A stretch of 64,000 bases of DNA from Erythroxylum novogranatense (lineage: Eukaryota > Streptophyta > Magnoliopsida > Malpighiales > Erythroxylaceae). Below are positions 32,203-43,070 of the stretch, piece by piece; within the stretch, counting starts at the first letter, position 1, and each line of letters opens with the position of its first letter. The stretch is taken from the NCBI GenBank assembly GCA_029891385.1, contig CM057233.1, positions 36,625,540 to 36,689,539 on the forward strand. Direction: 5' to 3'. Position numbers and translations under genes: made by a program. The notes beneath the pieces were generated by a model, which worked only from the letters and a program-made list of their open reading frames with translations, ran no database searches and was not told where the DNA came from.

Positions 32203-34216
32203 ATTGTAGCCTTATGTCTCTAGTTTAATTCAAATTAAAAATCATTCCATTTGGAACTCTAAAAATCAAGATATAATAAAAATACCAAAGTATGTTCAGT
32301 AAAATATTCCAATTCATACAATTCTAACATATTCCCTCACTTTCATTCAATCAATCTTTTTCAAATTAATTTAGAAGGCTACCAATTTTTATGGAAAGGT
32401 AGAAAAATGTATTAGTAATCTATTGGTTTAAGAATCAAGTCATTTATATATCCAGAGAAGAAGTTATGATCAAAGGAAGCAAGATTGTTCATTATGAAAA
32501 ATAGCTTCGGGTATATGATCATAACTTTTAACTTTCATAAAATCCCAAAATCTTTCTCACGAGTGTGTAACTACATGCACACTTATGCATGCTTCACCAA
32601 CTCTCTCTCTCTCTCTCTCTCTTTAGACATTTTCTAAAAAAATTTCTCTCCATTCCAAACTCTTTCTTTCCATTCCAAACTCTTTCTTTCCTGTATTTCT
32701 ATACCTAATACAAACTCTAAACACATTAAATACAAGCCTATATAGTAAGTGATCAATGTCGAAACCTCACATATGCTTTCTCTCTCTACTGTATTTTTTT
32801 AACTTCTGCATTTTTCTATTTTTTTCTCCTCATCAGTCCACATTTTTCTATTATCTTAATCCTTCTTAAAACACAACACCACATTGCTCTATGTTCTTTT
32901 TTAACTCTAACTTCACTTAAACTCATTATTAACAATACCAAAACATTTATGCATACACAATGAAAAATAGAGCATGTTTATCAACTTTACTACATATATG
33001 TTTCTACGCATATTTTAGTATCCAACAACAACCTCATTTCATCATAAATTTATCAATTTATTGACTCCATATAACGACCTCACCTACATCTTCATTCCTT
33101 ATTATCAAACTTATTTAAATTCAACTCCTTTTAAAACATGTAAAACCTATTTCTTCATCCATCTACAGTGATGTCACAGGTGTGAGTTAACCTCTCACAC
33201 CCGTGCATCCTTTATATCCTGCTTTCTTTTGTCTAACTTACTTTCACCTTACCACCTTCAAACCTATCATGTTATCATCTCTATTCCATGACTTCATCCA
33301 AATCTTCATTTAAATCCATTTCTACCAATATTCAACAGATTCATATATATACAATTCAAAATAAACCTTCTGTGTGTTTATCAGTACAAAACAAAGTATA
33401 TTTTATACATTAATTTTCATAACTCTATATCATTTTGATAATCAAAGGCCAGTTCTATACAGAACCTAACTCATTTCCTAGCAAATTCACCTATTGTTCA
33501 TATAGCTCATCTCATCATCATTATCACCGAATTACTTCTTACACAAGTCATGCATGCATTCACTGCTAAACCGTAAAATATCATCAAAATCACAAAACCT
33601 AAAACCTTAAAACTTCACTTACTTGATTTAGCAAGCTTTCGGTTGTGTTAGTGAATCACATATACAGGGTAAACAACAATTAAACTCTCTATCACAAACT
33701 GTCAGTCTTACTCTGGTATCAGAATCAATATCCAATCCTTCCCACAAAATAATTTGGTGTTTTAGATTGTTTTTGTCTAGCAATACCTTCGGTGTAAAGA
33801 AATAACAACAAAGGAATCTAGTTCTTTCTCTATGTGGCTTTTTGCATGTTTGATATGTATCACTGTTTAACACTACCATTTGTCACAATCTACTGGTCTA
33901 TTTATTTTCTTAATCCAAAAATATCCCAAATTTTTAGAAATATCCCCAAAATTCACCAAAAGGAATAATCTAAATATTCTCCAAATAAATTTTCTGCTCA
34001 ATCAATTCACAATTTGCATTTTAATTGCATTTTTAACAATTAGTTATACTTTAAAAATGTCAATGAATGCATATGCAAATAATTGTAATGTGCAAGATCA
34101 ATAGTGTCGTATATGTCTATGTCACATTATGCATAAGTATAAATTATGCTTCCTAATTTCTCATTAATATCTAATAAACATCATTTTACCCTTAATTCAA
34201 GTAACAGGATGTTACA
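32203..34216 (-). repeat. Element B, right (5') LTR, second piece
   Basis: Colinear with 9490-11480, including the (CT)n run at about 32603-32623 and the palindromic GGTGTGAGTTAACCTCTCAC at 33179. It ends GATGTTACA at 34216. It resumes directly after the CTACC duplication of LTR E. Confidence 0.85.
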
Positions 34217-34900
34217 GTTTATATGTTAATTATTTTATTGAATTTAGGTAATCTTGACTTTCGATAAATCAAACAAAAGGTTTCATGTCTATTATACTAC
34301 ACATGTGAATTGAATATGTTCGGATTCTCAAACGGCATCAAAGAAAACTTCTATTATTAGACTTGATTAAATTGTTTTCTTATTATTAATCAAAATTTGA
34401 AATTGAAATTATAAATCCTAACTCTTAAAATCAATTTCAATTAAACTTCAATTCTCAAATTTAAAATTAGATCCAATTTTAGAAAATAATTAACATATTT
34501 TGGCTCATATAATATGAAAATTTTAGATTTACCCATACTTTATAAGCCTAAAAGCCTTGAATCATTTGAAATCCATAGACTAGAATTTGGTAACCTACAT
34601 ACATTAAAAATTATTAAGAATTGTCAGCAGAATAAGAAATATTAAGATAATAAGATAGGCAACATTAGTGGAAATTAAAACAACATTTGATGAAGTTGTT
34701 TTGCTACTAGTGATAAGGAGAAAGACATTAGACACATGAGGTAATTTTATGTGTTATTGGAGCTAGTGGGAGAAAGTTTGGTGGCTTAGAAACTTGATTA
34801 GTAGCTTTGCATAGATGGGTTTGTTGCTTCTCCATCACCAACAAATGAGGCTAGTAACTTGAAGAACATGATGGTTGCACATCGAAGGGAGGAGTAGTTA
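34217..34900. other. AT-rich flank outside element B
   Basis: Unique-looking AT-rich sequence with no recognisable gene. The first bases (GTTTA) would be B's target duplication, but the partner is off the left edge. Confidence 0.5.
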
Positions 34901-35109
34901 GATGTGCAAATGTCACGCTAGTTGCTGGTCCAATGGCTGAAGCATTTGGCGGCAGCAAAGGAGAAGATGGCTGCAGGTAATAATTAGAATAAGAGGCGGC
35001 TGCTAGATGCGATAGACTAGGCCAATATGGGATCTTATAATGGTGCAAACATGATATCTTCTTTTTCAAATTTAACTCACTTGAATAAATCTCAGAAGTT
35101 ATTAAAGTT

Positions 35110-35900
35110 GGCTCTTGAAACATTTCAAACAGACCTTTTCTCTTCCAACTTTGGAGACCGGGAGTGAAATTTGAGGAAATCAAATCAACCAGTATACCTT
35201 TATGGATTTGTATCCATAATATTCCCCCATAATATTGGACAACTGAGGGCTTGTGCTACTTAGCTAGCTCTATAGGCAGACCATTATGCTTTAATCAAGC
35301 AACTGTTGAAACTAAAACAATCAACTTTGCTAGGATTTGTGTTGTTGATGCATTAACATAATTAACTAAGGAAGTTAAAATCATAAAATTCAATGACAAC
35401 CTGGAGCTTGTAAGGGACAAAGTTAAAATATCCTATGCTTGGAAGCCCCCTAACTAAAAGCCAAAGAGAATTGGAAGCCAAAAGGGAAAATTTCATTTAA
35501 GACAGTTATTAAGAACTTATATGAGAAGAAGAATGTCAGGAACATCCTCCTATTCCTCAAATTCTTAACATTAAGCTTAATATTTTATCCTAAGAGACTA
35601 TTTTTGATTCCTCAAAGCATAAATCTATGAGCTTACCTAATGAAATTGTTGATCCTGTTGACATAGTCACAACCAATTACTCACTTTGCATTTCTAGTCC
35701 AAATGTTTGCAATTCCAGGAAACTGAATCAAGATCCAACTACAATCTCAGCAATCTCCTATGGTAAAATCAGCTCAATGATAGAAACCATATGCTCTTCC
35801 AATAAAGACAAAGACATTGCTATTGAAGATACATTTCAGACTGTCACTAGAAGGAAATCAAGTAGAAAGAAGAACCCCTCTTCTTCTACTAAAAAACCAT
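35110..35900 (+). pseudogene. LINE ORF1 relic (DUF4283-type)
   Basis: Plus-strand translation near 35150-35440 gives PLWICIHNIP, YWTTEGLCYLASSIGRPLC, FNQATVETKTINFARICVV and ISYAWKPPN. These are the DUF4283 RNA-binding domain and the start of the pre-zinc-knuckle segment of plant L1 ORF1 proteins. The frame 35627-35902 covers the linker. Stops interrupt the domain (for example near 35235 and 35455). ORF2 overlaps its end at 35899. Confidence 0.75.
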
Positions 35901-36480
35901 GATTATCTCTAATTGGAATATAAAGGGGTTAAATGCTCTCTTCAAGCAACAAACTATCAGAAACTTTGTTGCTGATAATAATGTCACTCTAACCAAATTA
36001 AAGGAGAATCATTTTAGTGTTCTTGCTTTGCTTCCTAAATGTTGGAAAGCAATTTCTAATCATAAATCACACCTAGATGGGAGAATCCTAGTCCTTCACA
36101 ACAATGACAGAATTGAGCTACTCAATTTTATAATTAGTGATAAGATGATTCATTTAAAGGTTAAGGTATTAAACTTGAATATCCATCTTGACATCTCCAT
36201 AATCTATGCTTTCAATCATGCATACCAAAGAGTTTCTTTATAGAAAAGCTCACCGTAATTCACCAAAGCATCAACACTTTATGGATACTACTAAGTGACT
36301 TCAATTCATCCTGATGAGGCAGATGTAAACCAATCTAGTAATCCTCTGTGTGAAGACTTAAATAAGTGTCTTAACAACATTAAAGTCATAGGTTTACCTA
36401 ATGGTGGAAATTTTTATACCTAGAGTAATAAATATAATGATTATACTTTTATGAGAAAAAAATTGGACAGAGGCCTATCC
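35899..36480 (+). pseudogene. LINE ORF2 endonuclease relic
   Basis: ATG at 35899 begins with a SNWNIKGLN motif, the first metal-binding asparagine block of the LINE APE-type endonuclease. It continues to a stop at 36241. Further motifs are scattered after it (a GDFN equivalent at about 36290 and FYT*SN near 36415). TKLKE replaces the usual LLETK segment with the catalytic glutamate. Confidence 0.75.
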
Positions 36481-36985
36481 AATCATTCTTGGGTTCGGTA
36501 GTTTTCTAATTCTAATGATTATTTTCCTAACCGTAACATTTTTTGCCATTCTTCTGTTATTCTTTATTCAAATTCTTTGCAAACTCTTATCAAACATCCT
36601 TTTAGACTCAACAAATACATGATGAACATTAAAGGTTTCAAAGATGTAGTAAAGAAAGGAGTCATGTCCTTCTATAAGGGTACCAAAAAATTTCAATGCT
36701 CTAAGAAGCTTAGTTTTATTCAAGAAGAAATCAAGACTTTTCAAAAAGAAAAAGTTGGTAATATGCATCACCTTTTAAATACTGCAAAAGATAGCTTTGA
36801 TAAAGCTCAGAATGACTTGCATCTTGATCCTATCGAACCCTACCTTCAAGAAGTTGAAAAGCAAACTTCATCCAACTTCATTCAAGCTGTTGAATTTGGT
36901 CACTCATTATAAAATTAAAGATCCAGAATTAATTGGTTGCAAGATGGAGATAGAAACACCTCCTTTTGCCACCTCGAAGTGAACG
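36481..36985 (+). pseudogene. LINE ORF2 region between endonuclease and reverse transcriptase
   Basis: Plus-strand frames contain LSNHSWVR, HSSVILYSNS, KHPFRLNKYMMN, KKLSFIQEEIKTFQKEKVGN and a final NWLQDGDRNTSF-like segment near 36925-36975. These lead up to the reverse transcriptase domain, which is absent. The LINE therefore stops in the middle of ORF2, a 3' loss rather than the usual 5' truncation. Confidence 0.72.
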
Positions 36986-36989
36986 TGTT

Positions 36990-37246
36990 TAAATAAGGAT
37001 GATGATTTTCCTAACTATATTGGGGCTCAATGAAATCTGTAAGAGTCCTTTGCTCCTTATAATATATATCCTCTATGATCGTTCTTTTTTTTCTCTTTCT
37101 GGCATTTAACTCTTGAGATTCTCTATTGTTGTCTGGTGATATAAAAGTTGATGTGTCGTCTACTTTATGCCCAGCTTCTCTCTCTCTTTTTTCTCCACAA
37201 AAGAAGGTGAAAAAGCCTTAAACTACATGAATTAAACTAATCACCT
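36990..37246. other. Internal scrap left of an old LTR
   Basis: No gene is seen. A pyrimidine-rich stretch (37078-37200) precedes the primer-site relic at 37247 and would be the start of the internal region of a minus-strand LTR element. Confidence 0.4.
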
Positions 37247-37263
37247 CCTTGACAACGACACCA
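37247..37263 (-). promoter_or_regulatory. Decayed tRNA-Asp-type primer binding site
   Basis: The minus strand reads TGGTGTCGTTGTCAAGG. The site used by Athila/Tat-type gypsy elements, complementary to the tRNA-Asp 3' end, is TGGCGCCGTTGCCGGGG. Every difference is a transition, as expected from cytosine deamination on either strand. Confidence 0.65.
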
Positions 37264-37269
37264 AAAACT

Positions 37270-38347
37270 TGATTGGATGGTTTCGTTATGTGTAAGTTTT
37301 AATTATTAACCCACAATAATCCGTAAGTACACGGTTCGTTAATGTAGTAGCAAAGATGTTGATCCCATGAGGAGGGAGTTAATCTAATTTTAAAATCTAA
37401 GGCTAGAAATAAATAATAGAATTTCAATATGCACGAAACTAATACGAGAATTTAATTTAGTTAATTAAATTAAGAATCAAGTACAAAATACTAATTTCTA
37501 AGCAATTTGCAACATACCCAAGAATCAACCAAAAGAAATTACCAATTGAGAGGAAAGGAATTTTACCTATCCTTAATACTAACCTAATTGATTATAAATT
37601 ATTGGATTATTAGTCTAGACTATCCTAGGGTTTATTACTCTCTCTCGGTTTATTACTATTAACCCTAAATCATAAACCCCAATCAGATCATAGATGTTGT
37701 AATCTTTCAATTCACAACCTATCTAAAACCTTAATTAGTTCTGAAGGTCTCTAATAAACTATTGGAAACCTATGCAAGATTTCTCTTCGAACAATTTCTT
37801 GATCTGATTCAATTTTTGTTTTATTAAATCACCTAACTCTTGTTAGTCCAATTTAAATGTTTTTTTATTTGATTCAACCTCTCAATTTATTATTGAATCA
37901 TGCACTTGCAGAATTAAACTATAATAAATCCAAAAAACATATAAGCAATTAGATTTTCATTAATTCAAGAATAAAATTCCGAAGAGTTTAGAACATCCTC
38001 AACATTCTAGATCATATCATCATGCTATTCAATCCAATTCTATACAATAATAAAACTGAAATTAAATAGAAATACAATTTAAATGGATGATGGGAGGCAA
38101 TGACGTTAGGAAACCTCTAGATCCAAGAAGTACGTCTAGTCAGCTTCTTCTCCTCTTCTTTCTTCCTTCTTCTCTTCCTTTATCTCTTGATGATTTCTCT
38201 TTAGGGTGTCTTAAGGTGGTTGATGCAAAAACTATTTTTCTTTGCCTCTTTATGTTCTTTTTATACTTCTTTATGTTTTGGGCAACCCTAGGGTTTTTTC
38301 AGGGTCTGAAAGGTCCGAAAATTTTCTCAAAACTTGACGTTTGTGAG
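37270..38347 (-). repeat. Element H: old LTR, left piece
   Basis: Starts TGATTGGATGG after the primer-site relic. The remainder is AT-rich and non-coding, with a segment 'taatccgtaagtacacggtt'. It is interrupted at GTGAG (38343-38347) by solo LTR I and probably continues at 41271. The far end could not be located. Confidence 0.5.
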
Positions 38348-41265
38348 TGTTAGACCCCATTTTCGAAGCCCAATTATTCGAAATATCTTAAAACGTGATC
38401 GTATTACCCTGTAGGGTTGTTTCCATGGAATCTCGAAAACCATCATCAGTTCATATTTATCCTCATAACATTCCTAAAAGTTTCCTATTTAATCAATGGA
38501 TATACGTCAATCCATTCATATATTTATGTCCTCAATCATCATCCTAACATATCACTCATTCGTGTTTTCGCTACTAGGTACATTTTAAGTTCCCTTCAAG
38601 CCTAAATGGCTTATAGAAAAGCATCGACGAGCCTACGCATCCCATAAAGGTGAGGAGCTCACACCAGTCAGTCACCCAAAATCAAACTCATTCCTTCTTC
38701 AGAATAGATTTTATAAATCTTCAGACTAGAATTACAAATTGACTTCTTCAAAAAAATTTGTAGCTTAATGTCTCTAGTTTATTTTGAATTAAGAATCACC
38801 TCATTCGTAGCTCTACAAATCAAAATATCATTAAAATACTGAAGTATGCTCAATATAATATCCAATTCATACTCTTCAGACCTATTTTGGTACAAAAGAA
38901 ATAACTTTAACTAGAGTTATTGGATTGAGGTCATTTTATGACTGTTTTGAAGAGGACTTCTGGATCTACAACTTTTATGAAGACTTCAAAGAGAGATTTT
39001 GCCATCTCACCTCCACCTAACGGGCATACACGGGATCTGGAGTGTTTTCTAGCCCCGTGAAGGTCTGTTTAACGGACCTAATGTCTTTTTAACAGATATG
39101 GACGAGGCTGGGGACAATTCTAGACCCAAGAAGGTCCGTTTAGTGGACCTAAAGTCCATCTAATGGAAATAGGTGAAACTTAAGCCCCTCTAAAGCCTTT
39201 CCAATGGTTCTTACATCCATTCTAACATCACTTTCACTCATACTCTTCCCAAATTCAACTCTCTTAATGCAATATCACTTTATAACAATTCAACTACCAA
39301 CTTTGTTTCATTAGACTCTCTAATCTCTATTCATTTGATTCATCACTACAACTAACTCTCATCAATTACTATAGCTGTCCTGTATATATCCTATTCAGAA
39401 TTACTAACTTATAATGATCATATCTCTCAATCCCAATATCCAAAAATTTCATACTTTATATCTTTGGAAAGCTAGAAAGATAATCTATAATTTCCAAGAA
39501 GACAACTTTGTCTAATTCAGCCTAGATCAATATAGTTTATTTCCTGAAGTCAGACCACAAATTCTTACCCCTATGAAAGCTTAAAAATGCAATGTACAAA
39601 CTTTAGTCATGAACAAAAACACAATCATATTTGATATTTCATTATGATCAAAAGATAAGGGTTTTACAAAGCTTCAATGGGCATTCCAAGCCACAATACA
39701 ACATTTTGCAAAATCCCAAAATACAAAGAGTACTTAAACAAATAATACTTGAAATGCGCCTAAAGTCTCATGTTTACAAACTCTAGCTTGAAATATAAAA
39801 ATATGCCTAATCGGAGCGATGCCTTGACTCTTTTTCACTCGATCTCTTGCTCATCACCTGAATATGAGAAGGAGAGTAGGGGTGAGCTTAAAAGCTTAGG
39901 TAAAAAGTTTATAACGGATAACAAGCAAAACCTTGAAATTGTTCACGTGCCATAGAAAATTCATATTGAATTCATAAAGCACATAGTTCTTAAATTCTCA
40001 ACCAAATTCACAATAATACAAATCATGTATGCATCAATCTTGTCAACATATCATGAGCACATAAGCACATCAGAATGATTTGGGTAAGTCTATAAATAGA
40101 ACGTACTAACACAATTCCATAATATGGTCTTGTGTAGCTGTGAACAGAATGTACTATCGCAATCCCACATAATGGTTTTACGTAGCCGTGAACTTAGGGG
40201 AGTTTGTGAAGGAGCTCCATGCTACTAGCGGACAGGCAGGAAAAGCCTTTAATCGAAGTGCACTTGACATACAGAATGAACCACCACAAACCCACTTAAC
40301 ATATAATTCATGGCATAAACATATTGCCCTAAATGACACATTTCGGAAACTTGTTTTTCATGAGCATGAAATATTTCGAAAACCATTTCTACGTCCATTT
40401 CACAATTCATCAACCAAATTCACATACTAAACATATGGCAATTTCTCAAATCATTTAAAAACAATAAATGCAATATTTATGAAGCAATTAAAAACATTTT
40501 ATTCTCTTGATTTAAAAGAAAACTTTAATGGCTCATTAAATCTATTATAAACATGTAACCCACCTTGAATTCTTTGCTTAAAGACTTGCTCAAAAATGCC
40601 TTTCCTTTTTGTTACTCTTGCCTTTATTGATTCCCTTTACATTGAAAATTTTTTAAATTCAATAGAAATTTCAATTTGAGGACCCAAATAAATATATGCA
40701 TAAAATTGATCCCAGAAAGTTTAAACCTATGCGTTTTCTAAACTCTATGGACTAAAGCCCTTCTAAAAATCCAAAGAATTTAAAATGCACTTACCTTGAA
40801 TCTTTACCAAATAATGGGTTTCTTGGCTCAAAAGAAAGCTCTTTTCTTCATTTACTTTTTTTTTCTTGAACAACTTCAAAATCTCTCTAGAAGCTAAGAA
40901 AGATCAACCCTAGCTTAGTTTTCTCTTCTCTTTCTTGTTCGTGCTTCTCTCTTCTTTCTTCTTCTCATTCACGTTTTCTTCCTTTTTTAAGAACAAGACA
41001 ACATTTCTTCTACCATTTCATCCTTAATGAGCATAAAATGTCCACTTTGCCCCTTCCCTCATGCCTTATAGTCTTATCCTTAAGTGACTTACCTAAAATA
41101 CCCTTTAGGCTATACACTCTTAACACTTTAATTCAATTAAGCCATGCAATAAAATCTTACTAACCTTGACATAATTATTAATTTAAAAAAATTACTTTAT
41201 CAAAACCTCATAATTTATTTAAACCATGCTTAATTCAATAAAAAAAAGAAATTCGAGAGCCAACA
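38348..41265 (-). repeat. LTR I: solo gypsy-type LTR
   Basis: 2,918 bp starting TGTTAGACCCC and ending GAGAGCCAACA. It is flanked by GTGAG (38343-38347) and GTGAA (41266-41270), a duplication differing at one base. It shares the order of blocks with LTR C: shared module at 38725-38860, 'catactttata...tggaaagcta' at 39450, 'gatatgagaagg...ggtgagct' at 39862, 'gtaacccacctt' at 40555 and a pyrimidine-rich block at 40900. It has no internal region or second LTR, hence a solo LTR. Confidence 0.8.
39018..39175. repeat. GGTCCGTTTAACGGACC-type repeats in LTR I
   Basis: Imperfect palindromic repeats: GTCTGTTTAACGGACCTAA near 39062, then GGTCCGTTTAGTGGACCTAA near 39146, with degenerate copies between. 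They lie a short distance after the shared module, as the CGCGACG patch does in E. Confidence 0.75.
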
Positions 41266-41270
41266 GTGAA

Positions 41271-41600
41271 TGTCTGCACGTTTGCCCTACGCAGGCCACG
41301 ATCGTAGCCTCATCTAAACTTTCTGTCACGATTGTGGCCAGATCGTTGTTTTAGCTCGAATATCTTGCAAAACTCTTCCGTTCTTCAATATTGACCTTGA
41401 AGCACTTGTAAATACATCAAGGTACCTCAAAACATAATATTTAAGCTCAAAAGCTTGTACTAACCAATAAAACAGAAATAATTAACAAACTAACATAATT
41501 CTAACCTAAATACATACTACATGATTGAATTAACGACTAAATACATATCAAACTATGCTTTAAAATACGATATAATTCACACTTATCATAAAATCAAATC
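41271..41600. other. Probable continuation of element H
   Basis: Begins with two copies of a CACGATCGTAGCC/CACGATTGTGGCC repeat (41298-41355), followed by AT-rich sequence with no gene. Joined to 38347 it makes a continuous sequence across the duplication site. The right boundary is unknown. Confidence 0.4.
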
Positions 41601-41620
41601 ATTGTATCTTCTCCTTCACC

Positions 41621-41745
41621 AAACTATGGTCATGTCTTCAAGGTAGAGGTAAGCATTATTGATCATCTTGGCATGATCCGTAATTCCAAGAGCTCTGAAG
41701 TATTGCTCTATATTCTAAAGGAAGTTATTGATGGTCTTTGCGTCC
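41621..41745 (-). pseudogene. Scrap of gypsy gag domain
   Basis: Minus-strand translation from 41745 reads DAKTINNFL-stop-NIEQYF, then RALGITDHAKMINNAYLYLE and DMTIVW-stop. This matches the Retrotrans_gag core, where both stops replace tryptophan codons (TGG to TAG and TGA). There is no frame shift over about 42 codons. Confidence 0.72.
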
Positions 41746-42473
41746 TTTGCTCGTCACGGTTCTAAAGTTTTCATCATAATCATTTAGGCAAAAGAGATCT
41801 TTGCCAAACCTACCCCTACAACTTTATTTTTACAGTTTGACATTTTTATTATTAATATCAACAAAAGTGCAATCTTTTAATTTTTTATTTTTATCAATTA
41901 CTTGTAAATCATTTTAGTTTATTAATAATTAATAATGCACTCTCTTAATATATTAAAATTTAGTATTTTAAATATAAATACATATTTTGAGAATTAGTTA
42001 ATTTCATTCTTATATTATATTTAATATATTTAAATTTTGAGTAAAAACTTTAAGGCACAAGTGGATCCATACACTTATCTTTATTTACTCCATTTCAAAA
42101 ATAATTAAGGACCCTGTTACCAATTTAAAGGCAGGAAAATTATACAAAATCTTGCGCACTATCTTATAGGTTAAGGTATAACGAGAATCTGCACTGTTAC
42201 TTTTAATACCCCAACTGATCCAATCAAGTCAAACCGTACCCCACGGCGACTTTTATTTGGGTCGGGTCGAAGCAAGAATCGGGTTTTGAATATGAGATGA
42301 CGTGCATGTATGCCAGGTGTACACCGCGTATTATTAAACAAATTAGGAAAACAAATAAACCAAACAAACCAGACGCCAACGCTAACCCAATCATTCGACC
42401 TCTAAATTTACTTTAAAAAATAAATAAACAAAATGATTTTATATTCTCTCTCTCAAATCTCGCTACGATAACA
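41746..42473. other. Spacer and probable promoter of the host gene
   Basis: AT-rich sequence without coding potential. CT-rich stretches and a weak TATA-like tttatat at 42437-42443 lie shortly before the leader. No definite core promoter could be assigned. Confidence 0.4.
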
Positions 42474-42557
42474 ATGGCAGTTTCTCTCTCTAATCTCTTT
42501 GAACTTCCTCCATTTCATCACCAACTCCTTATTTTTGAGATCATGTTAACTGCTTGA
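42474..42557 (+). CDS. Upstream ORF in the leader of the LRR gene (27 codons)
   Basis: ATG at 42474 in a good plant context (ACAATGGC) opens 27 codons beginning MAVSLSNLFEL and ending in TGA at 42555-42557. This is 72 bp before the main start. If it is in the transcript it would be expected to reduce translation of the main frame. Whether the transcript starts upstream of it is not known; conservation was not checked. Confidence 0.5.
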   Translation: MAVSLSNLFELPPFHHQLLIFEIMLTA

Positions 42558-42629
42558 TATTGAATCTTCTAGATTAGTTTAAGTAAAGAAGAGGTTGATC
42601 TCTCTCTTTTTGATGCTGATTTAATTTTC

Positions 42630-43070
42630 ATGGCGATCGTTACCGGAGATCGTTATCTGGAAAAGCTGGTGAAATTCGTCGAGCGAGAGGCCGGTGGTTT
42701 GATCGACGGCAGCTTAATACTCAAGCTGAATCCCGCCGGCCTTCACTACGTGCAATTGCGGCTCGAGGCCCTCCACGAGCTCGAGAGTCTTCTCGCCGGA
42801 GCTCCTGTGGACTATCTCCGAGCCTACGTCTCGGACCTCGGCGACCATCGTGCTCTCGAGCAGCTCCGTCGCATTCTTCGCCTGCTTACTTCCTTGAAGG
42901 TTGTTTCTGTACTTCCGTCGCCGTTGCGAGACCCTACGCCGCTGTCTCTGCTGCCGTTTGGGAGACTGAGGGTGTTGGAGCTCAGAGGATGCGATTTGTC
43001 CACGTCTGCAGCTAAAGGTTTGCTGGAGCTAAGACATACCTTAGAGAAGATCATCTGTCACAATTCTACT
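42630..43070 (+). CDS. LRR gene exon 1
   Basis: Starts ATGGCGATCG and encodes 147 residues rich in leucine, with [20 protein letters not shown] and [12 protein letters not shown]. It is GC-rich compared with the surroundings. The donor is ACT|GTGAGT at 43071, phase 0. Confidence 0.9.

Larger units (their letters stand above)
7592..34216 (-). mobile_element. Element B: decayed Ty3/gypsy chromovirus (Tekay-like), heavily interrupted
   Basis: The minus-strand element has its left (3') LTR at 7592-11480, internal region at 11481-16073, and right (5') LTR split into 16074-17802 and 32203-34216. The domain order on the minus strand is gag, protease, reverse transcriptase, RNase H, integrase and a C-terminal chromodomain-like block. 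This is the Ty3/gypsy order and, with LTRs near 3.7 kb, fits the Tekay clade. All domains carry stops and frame shifts, and the LTRs differ substantially, so it is old. It hosts LTR C, the tRNA-like foldback and LTR E. The left ~130 bp of its left LTR should lie left of the window beyond LTR C. The flank after 34216 (GTTTA) cannot be checked as a TSD. Confidence 0.82.

Noticed and set aside
34851..35183. Minus-strand frame of 110 residues
   Set aside because: The plus strand of the same place gives the LINE ORF1 domain, so this frame is a shadow.
38087..38353. An 88-residue plus-strand frame with a hydrophobic middle
   Set aside because: It lies in old LTR sequence, has no homologous motif I recognise, and overlaps the start of solo LTR I.
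42824..43054. Minus-strand frame over exon 1 of the LRR gene
   Set aside because: A shadow of the GC-rich exon with no recognisable domain.
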